Origin: Nitrospirae bacterium MYbinv3
GTDB lineage: Bacteria > Nitrospirota > Thermodesulfovibrionia > Thermodesulfovibrionales > Magnetobacteriaceae
Direction of reading: 5' to 3'
Assembly: GCA_002753395.1 (NCBI GenBank)
Contig: PEAB01000008.1
Coordinates: 25,843-71,578 of the forward strand
Length of the DNA stretch: 45,736 nt
The translations under genes were made by a program, and so were the position numbers. Positions 32,448 through 41,275 of the stretch are shown one piece after another. Under the pieces are notes generated by a model that was given only the letters and a program-made list of their open reading frames with translations, searched no databases and was not told the DNA's origin. Numbering within the stretch: the first letter of the stretch is position 1; each line of letters opens with the position of its first letter.

Positions 32448-33788
32448 TTGAAGACAACAGAGCTTCTAAGGTCGCTGTATGATGCTGCGCTGGAGGCTGT
32501 CTCCCCCTACGAGACGGTGCTTGAGCACATGGACTACGTACAGCAACTCTACGTAGAAGGAGACTATAGGAGATTAGTCGCTGCGGCCTTTGGCAAATCT
32601 GCGTATGCGATGATAAGGGGCGTTGAAGAGACCCTCTCTGACTTATTGTACGATGGGGTTGCGATCACGAAATATGGCCACACCTCTCCCGCTCCACTAA
32701 AACATGTAAGAGTCTTTGAGGCAGGACACCCTACGCCTGATGAAAATGGCCTGATGGCAACAAGACACCTCTTGAACCTCGCTCATGCCTTGGATGAACG
32801 CACCATGCTCCTGTGCCTGATATCAGGAGGCGGGTCATCCCTCTTTGTCTGTCCAAGACCGAACATAAGCCTAAAGGATAAGCAGATGGTAACCGATCTG
32901 CTCTTAAAAGCTGGCGCCAACATAAACGAACTTAACGCCGTGCGAAAACACCTCTCTCTGGTCAAGGGCGGACAGTTCGCGAGGATGTGTCACCCTGCCA
33001 AGGTGGTGTCGCTTATCGTATCCGACTGCGTGGGCGATCCCCACGACGTTATAGCCTCAGGCCCCACCACGGCTGACTCAACAACGTTTTCAGACGCCTT
33101 CGACGTCCTAATCAGATATGACCTGACACAGCATCTGCACGCAAACGTAGTGCAGACCTTAATCGATGGCCAAAACGGTCTATGCCCGGAGACACCTAAA
33201 AACAACGACGCAATCTTTAATGACATCGAAAACATCATCGTTGCCAATAACCGTAAGGCACTGGATGCAGTATACAAAAAAGTAACTCAGATGGGCATTG
33301 ATGCTCACATACTGACAGATTCACTCAGTGGTGAGGCTCGGGGCGCTGCCAAATGGTTGGCTCAAAAGGTCAAAGAGCTTAGGATCACGGGCAGACACCC
33401 CGCCACGCCCCTGTGTCTGATAAGCGGGGGCGAGACCACGGTCACCGTAAAGGGACATGGAGCCGGCGGTAGAAACATGGAACTAGCCCTTGCCTTTGCA
33501 ATTGAGATCGAGGGACTTGATGGGGTAACACTCCTGTCGGCTGGTACAGATGGCACAGACAACGTTTCTGACGCCGCCGGAGCCGTCGTCAACGGTTATA
33601 CTACCTTAAAGGCAAAAGAGTTGGGTCTACCCCCCCAAAGGTTCCTGGACAACAACGATTCTTACAACTTCTTCAAACAGCTAGGAGACCTATTTACCCC
33701 CGGCCCAACGCAAGTGAACGTCATGGACATCCAGTTGATAATCCTTCAAATGCCACATTCGGGTACACAAGAAAAACATGATGAGTAA
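32448..33788 (+). CDS. Glycerate 2-kinase (MOFRL family)
   Basis: Phosphorylates glycerate to 2-phosphoglycerate. About 446 residues. The N-terminal DUF4147 domain contains GKSAYAMIRGVEE, AGHPTPDENG, LISGGGSSL and VRKHLSLVKGGQ; the C-terminal MOFRL domain contains LISGGETTVTVKGHGAGGRN and LSAGTDGTDN. I choose TTG 32448 as start: AAGGA lies seven bases upstream, whereas the TTG at 32430 is inside the -10 box. It probably works with the 2-hydroxyacid genes upstream (larE, GlcF-like) in glyoxylate/glycerate metabolism, which is inference from proximity. Confidence 0.9.
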   Translation: MKTTELLRSLYDAALEAVSPYETVLEHMDYVQQLYVEGDYRRLVAAAFGKSAYAMIRGVEETLSDLLYDGVAITKYGHTSPAPLKHVRVFEAGHPTPDENGLMATRHLLNLAHALDERTMLLCLISGGGSSLFVCPRPNISLKDKQMVTDLLLKAGANINELNAVRKHLSLVKGGQFARMCHPAKVVSLIVSDCVGDPHDVIASGPTTADSTTFSDAFDVLIRYDLTQHLHANVVQTLIDGQNGLCPETPKNNDAIFNDIENIIVANNRKALDAVYKKVTQMGIDAHILTDSLSGEARGAAKWLAQKVKELRITGRHPATPLCLISGGETTVTVKGHGAGGRNMELALAFAIEIEGLDGVTLLSAGTDGTDNVSDAAGAVVNGYTTLKAKELGLPPQRFLDNNDSYNFFKQLGDLFTPGPTQVNVMDIQLIILQMPHSGTQEKHDE

Positions 33789-33797
33789 GCGTATTTA

Positions 33798-33860
33798 CGG
33801 GGTCAAGTGGGCGAGTCCCCTTGCGGAGGGGACTGAGGGGAACGGGGCCTCCCATTCTTC
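33798..33860 (+). repeat. GC-rich dispersed repeat (family 1), short copy
   Basis: GGGGTCAAGTGGGCGAGTCC, CCTTGCGGAGGGGACTGA and a degenerate GGGGCCTCCC end. It separates the convergent glycerate kinase and epimerase genes and could serve as a terminator region for both. Confidence 0.5.
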
Positions 33861-33874
33861 TCACTTCCTTTCTC

Positions 33875-34936
33875 TTACAGGCGTTTTTGCAGTGTAGCGT
33901 GTATCTGAGACATGATGTCCGTAAGGTTGTATTTCAAATCCCACTGGGGGTAGTGTGCCTTGAACTTGCTCACGTCGCTAATCCACCAGATGTGATCGCC
34001 TATGCGGTTAGTCTCAACATAGCTGCAACTCATCTTCTTACCTGTGAGTCCCTCGCATAAAGCTATTGCCTCAAGCATCGAGCAACTTGAGCGCCTCGAA
34101 CCTCCAGCGTTATAGACGGCCGCTGCCCTTGGTTGCTGGTAAAAGTGCCAGAACATGTTCACAAGGTCATGGGAATGGATGTTGTCGCGTACCTGCTTGC
34201 CCTTGTACCCAAAGACGGTGTAATGTTCACCAACAATAGCACACCTCATCAGATAAGACAAAAAACCATGTAACTGAGTGCCGCTGTGATTAGGGCCTGT
34301 CAGACACCCGCCCCTAAAGCAGACGGTCTTCATACCAAAGTACCTGCCATACTCCTGAACCAACATGTCAGCAGAGGCCTTGCTCACACCAAAAAGTGAG
34401 TGCTTAGTCTGGTCGATGCTCATGCCCTCGTCAATGCCATTTTTGTAGTACGGGTGATTGACGTCTACCTCCCACCTAGTTTCATTCTCAACTAACGGCA
34501 GCGTGTTGGGAGTATCACCGTATACCTTGTTTGTGGAGGTAAAGATAAATACGGCATCTGGACAGTGCCTCCGGGTCAGTTCAAGCAGGAGCAGGGTTGC
34601 GTTGGCGTTGACTGAGAAATCCGTCAGAGGATCCTTTGCAGCCCAGTCGTGACTAGGTTGAGCGGCCGTATGTACTATCAACTTAATGTCACCACTGTAT
34701 ATCGAAAACACGCCCTGCATAGCCTTTTCATCACGGATGTCCACGTCGTAATGCTTATAGTTTGCAACGGTCTCTTCAAGCCTCAGTCTGTTCCACTGCG
34801 TTGAGGCCTCCGGGCCGAAAAACACCTCTCGCATGTTGTTGTCAATCCCAACTACGAGGTCAAACTTGCCGGATAAAAACTCCACTGATTCGCTGCCTAT
34901 AAGCCCCGCTGAACCGGTTATCAACGCTATGTTCAT
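33875..34936 (-). CDS. RfbE-like NDP-sugar epimerase (SDR family)
   Basis: Short-chain dehydrogenase-type epimerase, 353 residues, cytoplasmic, of surface polysaccharide synthesis. The NAD-binding motif is TGSAGLIG (residues ~7-14), and [20 protein letters not shown] is a hallmark of the CDP-paratose/tyvelose 2-epimerase (RfbE) subgroup. The catalytic Ser/Thr region is [10 protein letters not shown]. The usual Tyr-x-x-x-Lys appears as FGVSKASAD, with Phe in place of Tyr, as also seen in RfbE-type enzymes from memory. It overlaps the upstream epimerase gene by 4 bp. The actual sugar is unknown. Confidence 0.85.
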   Translation of the reverse strand: MNIALITGSAGLIGSESVEFLSGKFDLVVGIDNNMREVFFGPEASTQWNRLRLEETVANYKHYDVDIRDEKAMQGVFSIYSGDIKLIVHTAAQPSHDWAAKDPLTDFSVNANATLLLLELTRRHCPDAVFIFTSTNKVYGDTPNTLPLVENETRWEVDVNHPYYKNGIDEGMSIDQTKHSLFGVSKASADMLVQEYGRYFGMKTVCFRGGCLTGPNHSGTQLHGFLSYLMRCAIVGEHYTVFGYKGKQVRDNIHSHDLVNMFWHFYQQPRAAAVYNAGGSRRSSCSMLEAIALCEGLTGKKMSCSYVETNRIGDHIWWISDVSKFKAHYPQWDLKYNLTDIMSQIHATLQKRL

Positions 34937-36003
34937 TTAAGTATCCCCTCTAACGTGCGTTCGTTTTCTTTTACCCATAAGGATATCTCCTCAACTATGT
35001 CATCAGGGGTTCGTTGCGGACGCCATCCGGTAACACCTATAACCTTTGAGTGGTCGGTCAGGTATATAGGTATATCGGCGGCCCTGTTCTGCGTAACCCT
35101 GTCTATCTCAACACGATTGCCTGTGTATCTTTCACAAAGTGACGTCAACTCCTTTAGAGAGAGGCTTACGTCTCTACCTCCTCCGACGTTGTACGTCTGA
35201 CCGATGTGGTCATCAATCCTGCTTAACTGTGTATCAATGAGTCTAAATAGGTCATCGACGTGCAGGATGTCTCTGACCTGCTTACCCAACCCGCCAAAGC
35301 CGATGTAGGATAGCCTCTGCATCCAGAAGTGCCTGGCTATCCAGTGAACTATCACCCCCTGGTCAACCTTGCCAAACTGCCAGGGACCCGTCAACAGGCC
35401 GCATCGGTTTACAACGCCCTTAACGCCATACATATCGACGTACTCCTGGAGGATCAGCTCCGATGCAAGTTTAGTCGCCCCATAGAGAGAACGTGCCCCA
35501 TCCAGAGGGAACTGCTCGCTAAATCCTTTCTGTGAGGCTCCGGTAACGTCTTGTTGATCAGACAGCTCAAATCGGGTATACGTCTCCTCGATGTTCAAGC
35601 AGCTGATCGTCTTGATGGGGTACACCCTGCTGGTTGATAGAAAGATGAAGGCCGCCGTATTTTCACGAGCCAGTTCAAGGCAGTTAATCGTACCCATAAG
35701 GTTGGTGTTGACAAGATACTGAGGCGATGAGTTATACCCGGCTAAGACGGAAGGCTCCGCCGAGCACTCTATGATCACGTCAGAGTGGTCAAGGCCCTCC
35801 AGGTCTTCCTTGTTTCTGATATCCCCATGGACAAACTCCACGGCAGAGCTTTTCAATCGGGCGATATTGAGTTCGCTGCCCCGTCGTTTTAGGTTATCCA
35901 GGCAAATAACAGACATGTGAGGATAGTGTCTCTTAAAACTTAAAGCCAGCGAAGAACCAACAAAACCACAACCACCCGTAATTAGCATCCTGTTCATCAA
36001 CAT
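34933..36003 (-). CDS. NAD-dependent sugar epimerase/dehydratase (SDR family), RfbE-like
   Basis: About 356 residues with Rossmann motif [19 protein letters not shown], and the catalytic YGATKLASE (Tyr-x-x-x-Lys). It resembles the same RfbE-like subgroup as its downstream neighbour ([17 protein letters not shown]). The open frame continues upstream to 36153, but that would run through tRNA-fMet, so the start must be ATG 36003 or ATG 35997. TATAAT lies at 36009-36004 on this strand, placing +1 at about 35997, which suggests a leaderless transcript. The pair of overlapping paralogous epimerases is characteristic of nucleotide-sugar operons. Confidence 0.85.
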   Translation of the reverse strand: MLMNRMLITGGCGFVGSSLALSFKRHYPHMSVICLDNLKRRGSELNIARLKSSAVEFVHGDIRNKEDLEGLDHSDVIIECSAEPSVLAGYNSSPQYLVNTNLMGTINCLELARENTAAFIFLSTSRVYPIKTISCLNIEETYTRFELSDQQDVTGASQKGFSEQFPLDGARSLYGATKLASELILQEYVDMYGVKGVVNRCGLLTGPWQFGKVDQGVIVHWIARHFWMQRLSYIGFGGLGKQVRDILHVDDLFRLIDTQLSRIDDHIGQTYNVGGGRDVSLSLKELTSLCERYTGNRVEIDRVTQNRAADIPIYLTDHSKVIGVTGWRPQRTPDDIVEEISLWVKENERTLEGILK

Positions 36004-36126
36004 ATTATAGCGGATTTCAATTGCTTGCGATACAAAAAAAATAAGAAGCCTGATGTTGGAGGAAACACTCTCCTCGTTGTTATTTTTGGGGTAGAGTCTT
36101 TGGTGAACTATTAGGGTGCATTGAAT

Positions 36127-36203
<77 letters not shown>

Positions 36204-36339
36204 TTCACATTACATCGTTACGTACTACCATTTAAGGATAACATATAGAATTGGATTTGTCAAGTGGCATAAAAATGGGGGGGTGCATAAGAGTTTAAAG
36301 GATAATGATGGTCTTGCGGGGTGTTGGAGGGTCTATAAG

Positions 36340-36732
36340 TTAAGTAGAGATAATTTGTAAGCCCTCTATCCTCTCAAAATGTTTTCTATTGTTAGTTAAA
36401 ACAGTAAGATTGTAATAAAGTGCGGTTGAGGCAATCAATATATCGAAGTCTCCAATAAGTAGGCCCTGTTTTCTTAATATAGAACGCTCTTGACCAAATA
36501 TTCTGCAAACATTGTCGTCAATGCTCAAAACAAAAACTCCTGTGAGAAAATTCCTTAAATCTGTCTCATCACCAACAGGATCAGAAGAACGACAGATTCC
36601 CTCATAAAGTTCTGCTAATGATATCATACTGACAGCTATACCATCTCTTCTAAAAGAAATAAGCAGATCAGTAACTCTGCGATGACCCCGCAAGTAATAG
36701 GCAATCCAGTCTGTGTCAACGAGATACCTCAC
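36340..36732 (-). CDS. VapC-family PIN-domain toxin
   Basis: Ribonuclease toxin of 130 residues. PIN-domain acidic residues are visible: Asp6 (YLVDTDW), the Glu of SLAELYEGI, and the Asp cluster IGDFDILIASTA. It overlaps its antitoxin gene by 4 bp (36729-36732). The adjacent upstream gene on the plus-strand map is tRNA-fMet, a known target of enteric VapC enzymes; here that is only a positional observation. Length and layout are those of an intact toxin. Confidence 0.88.
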   Translation of the reverse strand: MRYLVDTDWIAYYLRGHRRVTDLLISFRRDGIAVSMISLAELYEGICRSSDPVGDETDLRNFLTGVFVLSIDDNVCRIFGQERSILRKQGLLIGDFDILIASTALYYNLTVLTNNRKHFERIEGLQIIST

Positions 36733-36968
36733 AACCTTACTTCCGATCTACTTAATATTTGACGATCAGCGTAAATATCCCTGATAAGCTCATCAGTGTC
36801 TATTGTTTTTTCCCACCCGCCAGCGGCTTTTAGGAACAAATCTTCGCCTTCTTCTTTTACTGGCTCAAACTCAAAAGTAAGACTCACCTCTTCACCTTCC
36901 AGAATCTCTACTTTTTCTAAAGGCATGAAACCACCATCTATAAACCTGGCCTTAATGGTTCTAATCAT
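36729..36968 (-). CDS. AF2212-like (DUF104) antitoxin
   Basis: 79 residues beginning MIRTIKARFIDGGFMPLEKV, the typical beta-strand start of the AF2212/DUF104 antitoxin family (I-x-A-x-Y-x-x-G-x-x-x-P-L). The C-terminal half is acidic and helical, as expected of the toxin-binding tail. It is the first gene of the pair with vapC. Autoregulation is usual for such operons; no operator is evident. Confidence 0.82.
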   Translation of the reverse strand: MIRTIKARFIDGGFMPLEKVEILEGEEVSLTFEFEPVKEEGEDLFLKAAGGWEKTIDTDELIRDIYADRQILSRSEVRL

Positions 36969-37071
36969 GTATTTTATCCTCCCTTCAATTAAATCTTAAA
37001 TGAATTTATAATAATTGTCAAGAAAATATAGTGTTTGGCTTATACTAATGTGAATAAACCGTGATATAATG

Positions 37072-37135
37072 GGGTCAAGGGGGCTGGCCACCTTATAGGG
37101 GGGTCTGAGGGGGGGCAAGGCCGCCCCCTTCTTTC
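37072..37135 (+). repeat. GC-rich dispersed repeat (family 1) overlapping the end of a glycosyltransferase gene
   Basis: GGGGTCAAGGGGGCTGGCC, GGGGTCTGAGG and GGCAAGGCCGCCCCCTTCTT. The preceding word CCGTGATATAATGGGGTCAA closely resembles that before the copy at 42482. Its right end lies inside the 3' end of the minus-strand gene at 37093-38280. Confidence 0.6.
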
Positions 37136-38280
37136 TTTGTTCTGTTATTGAGTTTTTTGGTGAGTGCCTGCTTTACCTCATCCGGAGTAATGTCGTCTAG
37201 GCAGTTACTTATCTTTGAACCATTGCAGCCATCCTGATTGCAGGGGATACAGGGCCAGTCCCTCTGGATGACGGTGTGGATGCCACAGATCTGTACGCCA
37301 CTTCTATGAGGGTAGGGATGCAGCGATCGGGCCTCATTGTCCCAAGGCCCCCAGTTAAAGGCGCATGTTGGCCCAAACAACGCAGCAACGGGTGTGTTGA
37401 CCGCTGCTGCAATGTGCATGGGCGCCGAATCCACGCCAAAGAACACTGCACAACGAGCAGAGATGGCCGCAAGGGTCTTCAACGAAATTGACCCGTCAAG
37501 GGTTATCAACCCGCCATTACGCTCTGTGGCGCTTAAGGCGGTCAACGAGACGATTCGCTCCAGACGCTCCCTCTCTTTGGCATCAGGCGCTGCAGTTAGG
37601 ATGACCTTTACCCCGTTTTTGTTGAGCCATGTGATGATTTCAGCCGTGTAGTCATCCTTCCAGCATTTAAAGAACCACCTCGACATAGGGTGCATATGTA
37701 CCAGCGTATCGGAGTAACACACTGCTCTGGCCTCTAAGGCCTTTGACACCGTCTGCATAACCTCATCAGGTACGTGTATCTCCACAAGTGCATGTCTTTG
37801 GACGTCGTTTATGGATAGCGTCTTTAGCATCTGAAGGTTTTGAACTACGACGTGCTGTGTGTGGTCGACACGTGTCAGGTCTGTATAGAGTGTCTTTTTA
37901 CCCCATAGGCTGAACTTGTGTGTGTGTCTTCCAATCCTAAGACCAGCGCCACAAAAGTATGAGGCAATGGCACCGCGGTCGCCGCCGGTAAGATCGATTG
38001 TGGTGTCAAACCCCCTGTCTCTGATCTCTCTAAGGAAGAAGGTCTCACTCTTGAACCTTTTTATAAGAGGAAGTTTCTTTATCGACCTATCGAAGACGAT
38101 GATTTCGTCGATGTTGGGGTTTCCAGTCATCATCTGTTCAGTGCCGGAGTTTACCAGCACGGAGGTGTGTGTCTCAGGCAGCTTGCTCTTGATAGCCCTG
38201 TACACAGGGGTCGTCAGCAGGACATCGCCGATGTGACGCAGCTTTATTACAAGGATTCTGTGTATGTCTGCAGGTGTCAT
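37093..38280 (-). CDS. Glycosyltransferase family 9 (heptosyltransferase-like)
   Basis: ADP-heptose:LPS heptosyltransferase-type enzyme of 395 residues acting at the cytoplasmic face of the inner membrane. The N-terminus has ILVIKLRHIGDVLLTTPVYR; the donor-binding region has FFGVDSAPMHIAAAVNTPVA and LFGPT; a Cys-rich segment WPCIPCNQDGCNG near the end is frequent in the family. The last ~14 residues (KKEGGGLAPPQTPL) are encoded by a dispersed repeat and are not family sequence. It lies 6 bp after a family 4 glycosyltransferase and is probably co-transcribed with it. Confidence 0.9.
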   Translation of the reverse strand: MTPADIHRILVIKLRHIGDVLLTTPVYRAIKSKLPETHTSVLVNSGTEQMMTGNPNIDEIIVFDRSIKKLPLIKRFKSETFFLREIRDRGFDTTIDLTGGDRGAIASYFCGAGLRIGRHTHKFSLWGKKTLYTDLTRVDHTQHVVVQNLQMLKTLSINDVQRHALVEIHVPDEVMQTVSKALEARAVCYSDTLVHMHPMSRWFFKCWKDDYTAEIITWLNKNGVKVILTAAPDAKERERLERIVSLTALSATERNGGLITLDGSISLKTLAAISARCAVFFGVDSAPMHIAAAVNTPVAALFGPTCAFNWGPWDNEARSLHPYPHRSGVQICGIHTVIQRDWPCIPCNQDGCNGSKISNCLDDITPDEVKQALTKKLNNRTKKEGGGLAPPQTPL

Positions 38281-38286
38281 GTTTTA

Positions 38287-39408
38287 TTAATCCCTTGTCT
38301 TTGTGTAGGCTCGGATGAGGTTCAGGAAGTCTAAGGCTGCCCCTGAGATAGGATATGCCAGGGCCTTTTGAGCCGCATTTAAGGCATAGCTTTCTCTGTT
38401 TTCGATTATCTGTGTGATCTTGTCTGCTAATTCTGAGGCGTCGTTTGTGTTTTCTAAGATGAGGCCGTCTTTACCGTGTTGTATTATCTCGGCTGCCCCG
38501 TTATTTTTTGTTGTTACCACGGGGATACCTGAGGCCAGCGCTTCAAGGGTGGCATTACTGAATGGGTCATATAACGTTGGCAGGACAAAGACGTCAGAGG
38601 CTGCATAGAGCCTTTCAACGTATGTTTGCGGGCCGGCAAAGATGACCATGTCTGTCACCCCGAGGTCTCTTGCCAGCGTCTTGTATCTTGATGTACCACC
38701 CGCCCCTGCGATAATCAATCTGAACTGCCCATTGAGTTGTGCAAGGGCGGAGATGGCTGTCTTCAGTCCCTTTCTCTCAAACCCTGAGCCTACAAACAGC
38801 AGAATTGGGCAATCCGCTGGTATGACATATTCATTTCTTACCCAACGTTCCCACAACGACCTGTTAATGGGCTTAAACCGCTCCAGATCGACCCCGTTAT
38901 ACAGGACGGCTATCTTGTCCGCGCTTATACTGTAGTGTTCCATTATATGAGATTTGACCATATTTGAATTGGCGATGATAAGCGGGGTAGCAGAGAAGCA
39001 CTCCCGTTCTATTGACAGGATTGCCCTGTGCATGGGGTTAAGGGCGAAGGAGAGTCTCTTGAGTTTACCCTTGTCTTGGCCTCGGAGGATAAGCCACTGT
39101 TTGTGGCATCCGTCCCCTGCGCGATAGATATCCTGCCACGTGGTGCGTTCAAAGCTCACAGTGCAATCGCAGGACAGCATCTTAGCGGTACGGGTGGCAT
39201 TGCGGTTAAAGCTAAGGGTCGATGTAAGGGAGTTGAAGGAAACGGTGTCTATCTTATGGATGTTTACGCCCGTCTCCGTACTCGTCCAGCTGGTTGACAG
39301 GACGTGGATATCGTTGTCAGGCGCCTTTAGGTGGCTGATCAATGAGTTTAGGTAGTTCTCCGCCCCACCGTAGGGTGTAAAGCTCTTTCTTATAAACGCT
39401 ATTTTCAT
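38287..39408 (-). CDS. Glycosyltransferase family 4 (RfaG/WaaG-like)
   Basis: GT-B retaining glycosyltransferase of 373 residues, likely in lipopolysaccharide core or other surface glycan assembly. The N-terminus MKIAFIRKSFTPYGGAENYL is like WaaG-type enzymes. The GT4 donor-binding motifs are LLFVGSGFERKGLKTAISAL and FSNATLEALASGIPVV. It is the first gene of a two-gene unit with the GT9 enzyme. Acceptor and sugar are not deducible. Confidence 0.9.
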   Translation of the reverse strand: MKIAFIRKSFTPYGGAENYLNSLISHLKAPDNDIHVLSTSWTSTETGVNIHKIDTVSFNSLTSTLSFNRNATRTAKMLSCDCTVSFERTTWQDIYRAGDGCHKQWLILRGQDKGKLKRLSFALNPMHRAILSIERECFSATPLIIANSNMVKSHIMEHYSISADKIAVLYNGVDLERFKPINRSLWERWVRNEYVIPADCPILLFVGSGFERKGLKTAISALAQLNGQFRLIIAGAGGTSRYKTLARDLGVTDMVIFAGPQTYVERLYAASDVFVLPTLYDPFSNATLEALASGIPVVTTKNNGAAEIIQHGKDGLILENTNDASELADKITQIIENRESYALNAAQKALAYPISGAALDFLNLIRAYTKTRD

Positions 39409-39491
39409 CTATCGTACCCTGTTCTTTTTTGCGGCATCTATACGATTGATTATAGCAGATGCGGAGAGGAAAGGAAAATCAGCCCTAATAG

Positions 39492-39554
39492 AGAAGGGGG
39501 AGCTCTGCTCCCCCTCAGACCCCTTCGCAAGGGGACTCGACCCCTTGACCCCGT
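39492..39554 (-). repeat. GC-rich dispersed repeat (family 1)
   Basis: Reverse copy with the hairpin AGGGGGAGCTCTGCTCCCCC and the AAGGGGTCGAGTCCCCTT module. It separates the minus-strand glycosyltransferase operon from the plus-strand cassette at 39818-42418. The rest of the 39409-39817 gap contains the operator array and promoter listed below. Confidence 0.6.
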
Positions 39555-39699
39555 AAATATACTTAGTACCAAATTATTTTTATGCACCCGTCTAGTGAGA
39601 TATTTTGATGTAGTGTTTCAGTTCTTCATGGGTTAAAGGACAAATGTATCTTTAATAACGGTTATTTATGCGGTATTAATCAACGTATGCAGGTCTTGT

Positions 39700-39782
39700 T
39701 ATGTGAAGTATAGTTCACAGATATGCGCTAGTATGTGAAGTAAAGTTCACGGAATTAGGCTTTTATGTGAAGTAAATTTCTC
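39700..39782 (+). promoter_or_regulatory. Three operator-like palindromes with an exact 32-bp period
   Basis: Sites GTGAAGTATAGTTCAC (39703-39718), GTGAAGTAAAGTTCAC (39735-39750) and GTGAAGTAAATTTCTC (39767-39782). The half-sites GTGAA/TTCAC form an inverted repeat, and each site is preceded by TAT. Starts are 32 bp apart both times, i.e. about three helical turns, so the sites face the same side of DNA. The third, weaker site directly abuts the -35 box of the promoter. This is the arrangement of cooperative regulator sites. Confidence 0.7.
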
Positions 39783-39811
39783 TTGATCTCATTAATTTCA
39801 TTGTTTATAAT
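39783..39811 (+). promoter_or_regulatory. Sigma-70-type promoter of the PRTase cassette
   Basis: TTGATC (39783-39788), a 17-base spacer and TATAAT (39806-39811). Predicted +1 is near 39818, which is the A of an ATG. A consensus -10 and ideal spacing make this one of the clearest promoters in the window. Confidence 0.65.
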
Positions 39812-39817
39812 CCAAGC

Positions 39818-39904
39818 ATGGTAAGAAATAATACAGAAGAGTCTTTACCAATAGATGATGCAAAGGGTTGGGGAAATGGCTGTCGAAAGAGAAGGAGGCT
39901 ATAA
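39818..39904 (+). CDS. 28-codon ORF at the predicted transcription start of the cassette
   Basis: MVRNNTEESLPIDDAKGWGN then GCRKRRRL. Its ATG coincides with the predicted +1, and its TAA overlaps the ATG of the next gene (TAATG, 39902-39906). It would be a leaderless leader peptide whose translation passes over the GGAGG of the following gene, so coupling is plausible. Chance cannot be excluded for so short a frame. Confidence 0.35.
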   Translation: MVRNNTEESLPIDDAKGWGNGCRKRRRL

Positions 39905-40413
39905 TGCGCTCTTTACGGGAACGAATAGATACAGAACATACAATGGCGTTTACACTATATGTTGTTATTATATCAGTTCTCTACAGCGTAATAATCGGAG
40001 CGTCTGATGGAAACTCATCATGTCCTGATTCTACAACAGGACAAAATGAATCTGCGGTGTATTTAAAGAAAATTGAGAATGCTATTAATGGTGTAAAGAA
40101 GATTGAGTTGTTAGATCCGTTCATTATTTTGGCGTTTTTTGTGCTTTTGTTTTTCTATCAAAGATGGATTTATAAGTCACTTATTAACTATGAAAATACA
40201 TTATACAATTTTAAGCGTATTTTATGGTGCGAAATTGGTAGGGTTGTTCTAGTTTTATTAATTACTGCATCGACTTTCTTTTTACCTGTTGGAATAAAAG
40301 ATAGCCGTATATCAATGCTTCTCTTATTTACATTTTTAAGTATGTATATTAGTTTTATGGTCATCCTTGCTATCAATTTATTTCCAATACGTGTTGGGAA
40401 AGAAACTCAATAA
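39904..40413 (+). CDS. Multi-pass membrane protein of the PRTase cassette
   Basis: 169 residues starting MRSLRERIDTEHTMAF; the frame extends upstream to 39868, but GGAGG five bases before ATG 39904 fixes the start. About four hydrophobic segments: ~15-35 (AFTLYVVIISVLYSVIIG), ~72-90 (IILAFFVLLFFYQ), ~112-132 (VVLVLLITASTFFL) and ~138-160 (MLLLFTFLSMYISFMVILAI). The loop after the first holds CPDSTTGQNES. No known family recognised. Its stop overlaps the next ATG (TAATG), and the AT-rich composition is shared by all three cassette genes. A membrane effector or transporter-like role is possible but unproven. Confidence 0.65.
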   Translation: MRSLRERIDTEHTMAFTLYVVIISVLYSVIIGASDGNSSCPDSTTGQNESAVYLKKIENAINGVKKIELLDPFIILAFFVLLFFYQRWIYKSLINYENTLYNFKRILWCEIGRVVLVLLITASTFFLPVGIKDSRISMLLLFTFLSMYISFMVILAINLFPIRVGKETQ

Positions 40414-41273
40414 TGATAGAAATATTTAAACAATTTGTTTTAAATTATGCTTTATATTTGATTATACTATTATTCGTACTACTATTTATAGTACTCGCTT
40501 TTATTACATCGCTATTACTTCGAGAATATAACCTTAGAAATGTTATATCTCGATATCCTAAAGATGTATTTGAAGGTAGTAGTTCGATTGAAATACCTTT
40601 TATGACTATGTTAAATCAAATACCTCCTGAGAGTAATTGTCTCAAACCTAATCATAAGCTGAAAATGCTTTATAAGTTAAAGGAATTTTGGCTTTTTAGA
40701 AAACCGCTCGGTTATGAATTTGTAAGTAGTCTATACGCTGCCTGTATTGCCAATCTATCTGAAGTGGCACGTAGAGAACTTACTCAAGATGAGACAAAGA
40801 TCCGTATACTTAAGGAAGAGGCACGTACGTTGTACGAAGGAATCCAGTTTAGGAGAGCAGATTGTATACTAAATTCAGTTGCTAATACATATAGAGTTAT
40901 GAGAGATATAGAAGTTCGTGAAAGTAAATCAGAGCATGTGATGAGTAATGATTTTATCAGATTATTGGAAAATGTTAGATTTCTGTTAAACGAGAGCGAG
41001 TGTGATGTTTTTAAGGCATATATAAAGTTGACTTCTGTTGAAAACTTAAGGGATAAGACAAGTTTGTATATAAGCGATCTAAATGATGGCGAACTTATCT
41101 TCTATGAGAAATTGAAGATTAAATTAAAGTCTTTTGTCTATTCATTTGAATACCATACAACAGAAGACTCGATTAAGGTTAGTATAAAAAGCATCACTGA
41201 TCTGATTGAGCAAATAATATGCAAGAAAATTAGTAAGTTTAATTCAAAAGAGCTTATTAATAATTACTGTTGA
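40413..41273 (+). CDS. Single-span membrane-anchored protein of the PRTase cassette
   Basis: 286 residues. A long hydrophobic N-terminal segment (residues ~8-36, LYLIILLFVLLFIVLAFITS) is followed by a basic LLLREYNLRN and a largely helical cytoplasmic domain of ~245 residues with many Glu/Lys/Arg residues (for example ARRELTQDETKIRILKEEAR). No catalytic motif or family is recognised. It overlaps the preceding gene by one base and is followed within three bases by the PRTase gene, so the three proteins are probably made together and may form a complex. Confidence 0.65.
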   Translation: MIEIFKQFVLNYALYLIILLFVLLFIVLAFITSLLLREYNLRNVISRYPKDVFEGSSSIEIPFMTMLNQIPPESNCLKPNHKLKMLYKLKEFWLFRKPLGYEFVSSLYAACIANLSEVARRELTQDETKIRILKEEARTLYEGIQFRRADCILNSVANTYRVMRDIEVRESKSEHVMSNDFIRLLENVRFLLNESECDVFKAYIKLTSVENLRDKTSLYISDLNDGELIFYEKLKIKLKSFVYSFEYHTTEDSIKVSIKSITDLIEQIICKKISKFNSKELINNYC

Positions 41274-41275
41274 GT

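Noticed and set aside
39700-39782. Mini CRISPR array
   Set aside because: The repeated word is a 16-bp palindrome with only two full and one degenerate copy, adjacent to a promoter, and spacers would be ~16 bp or less; operators fit better.
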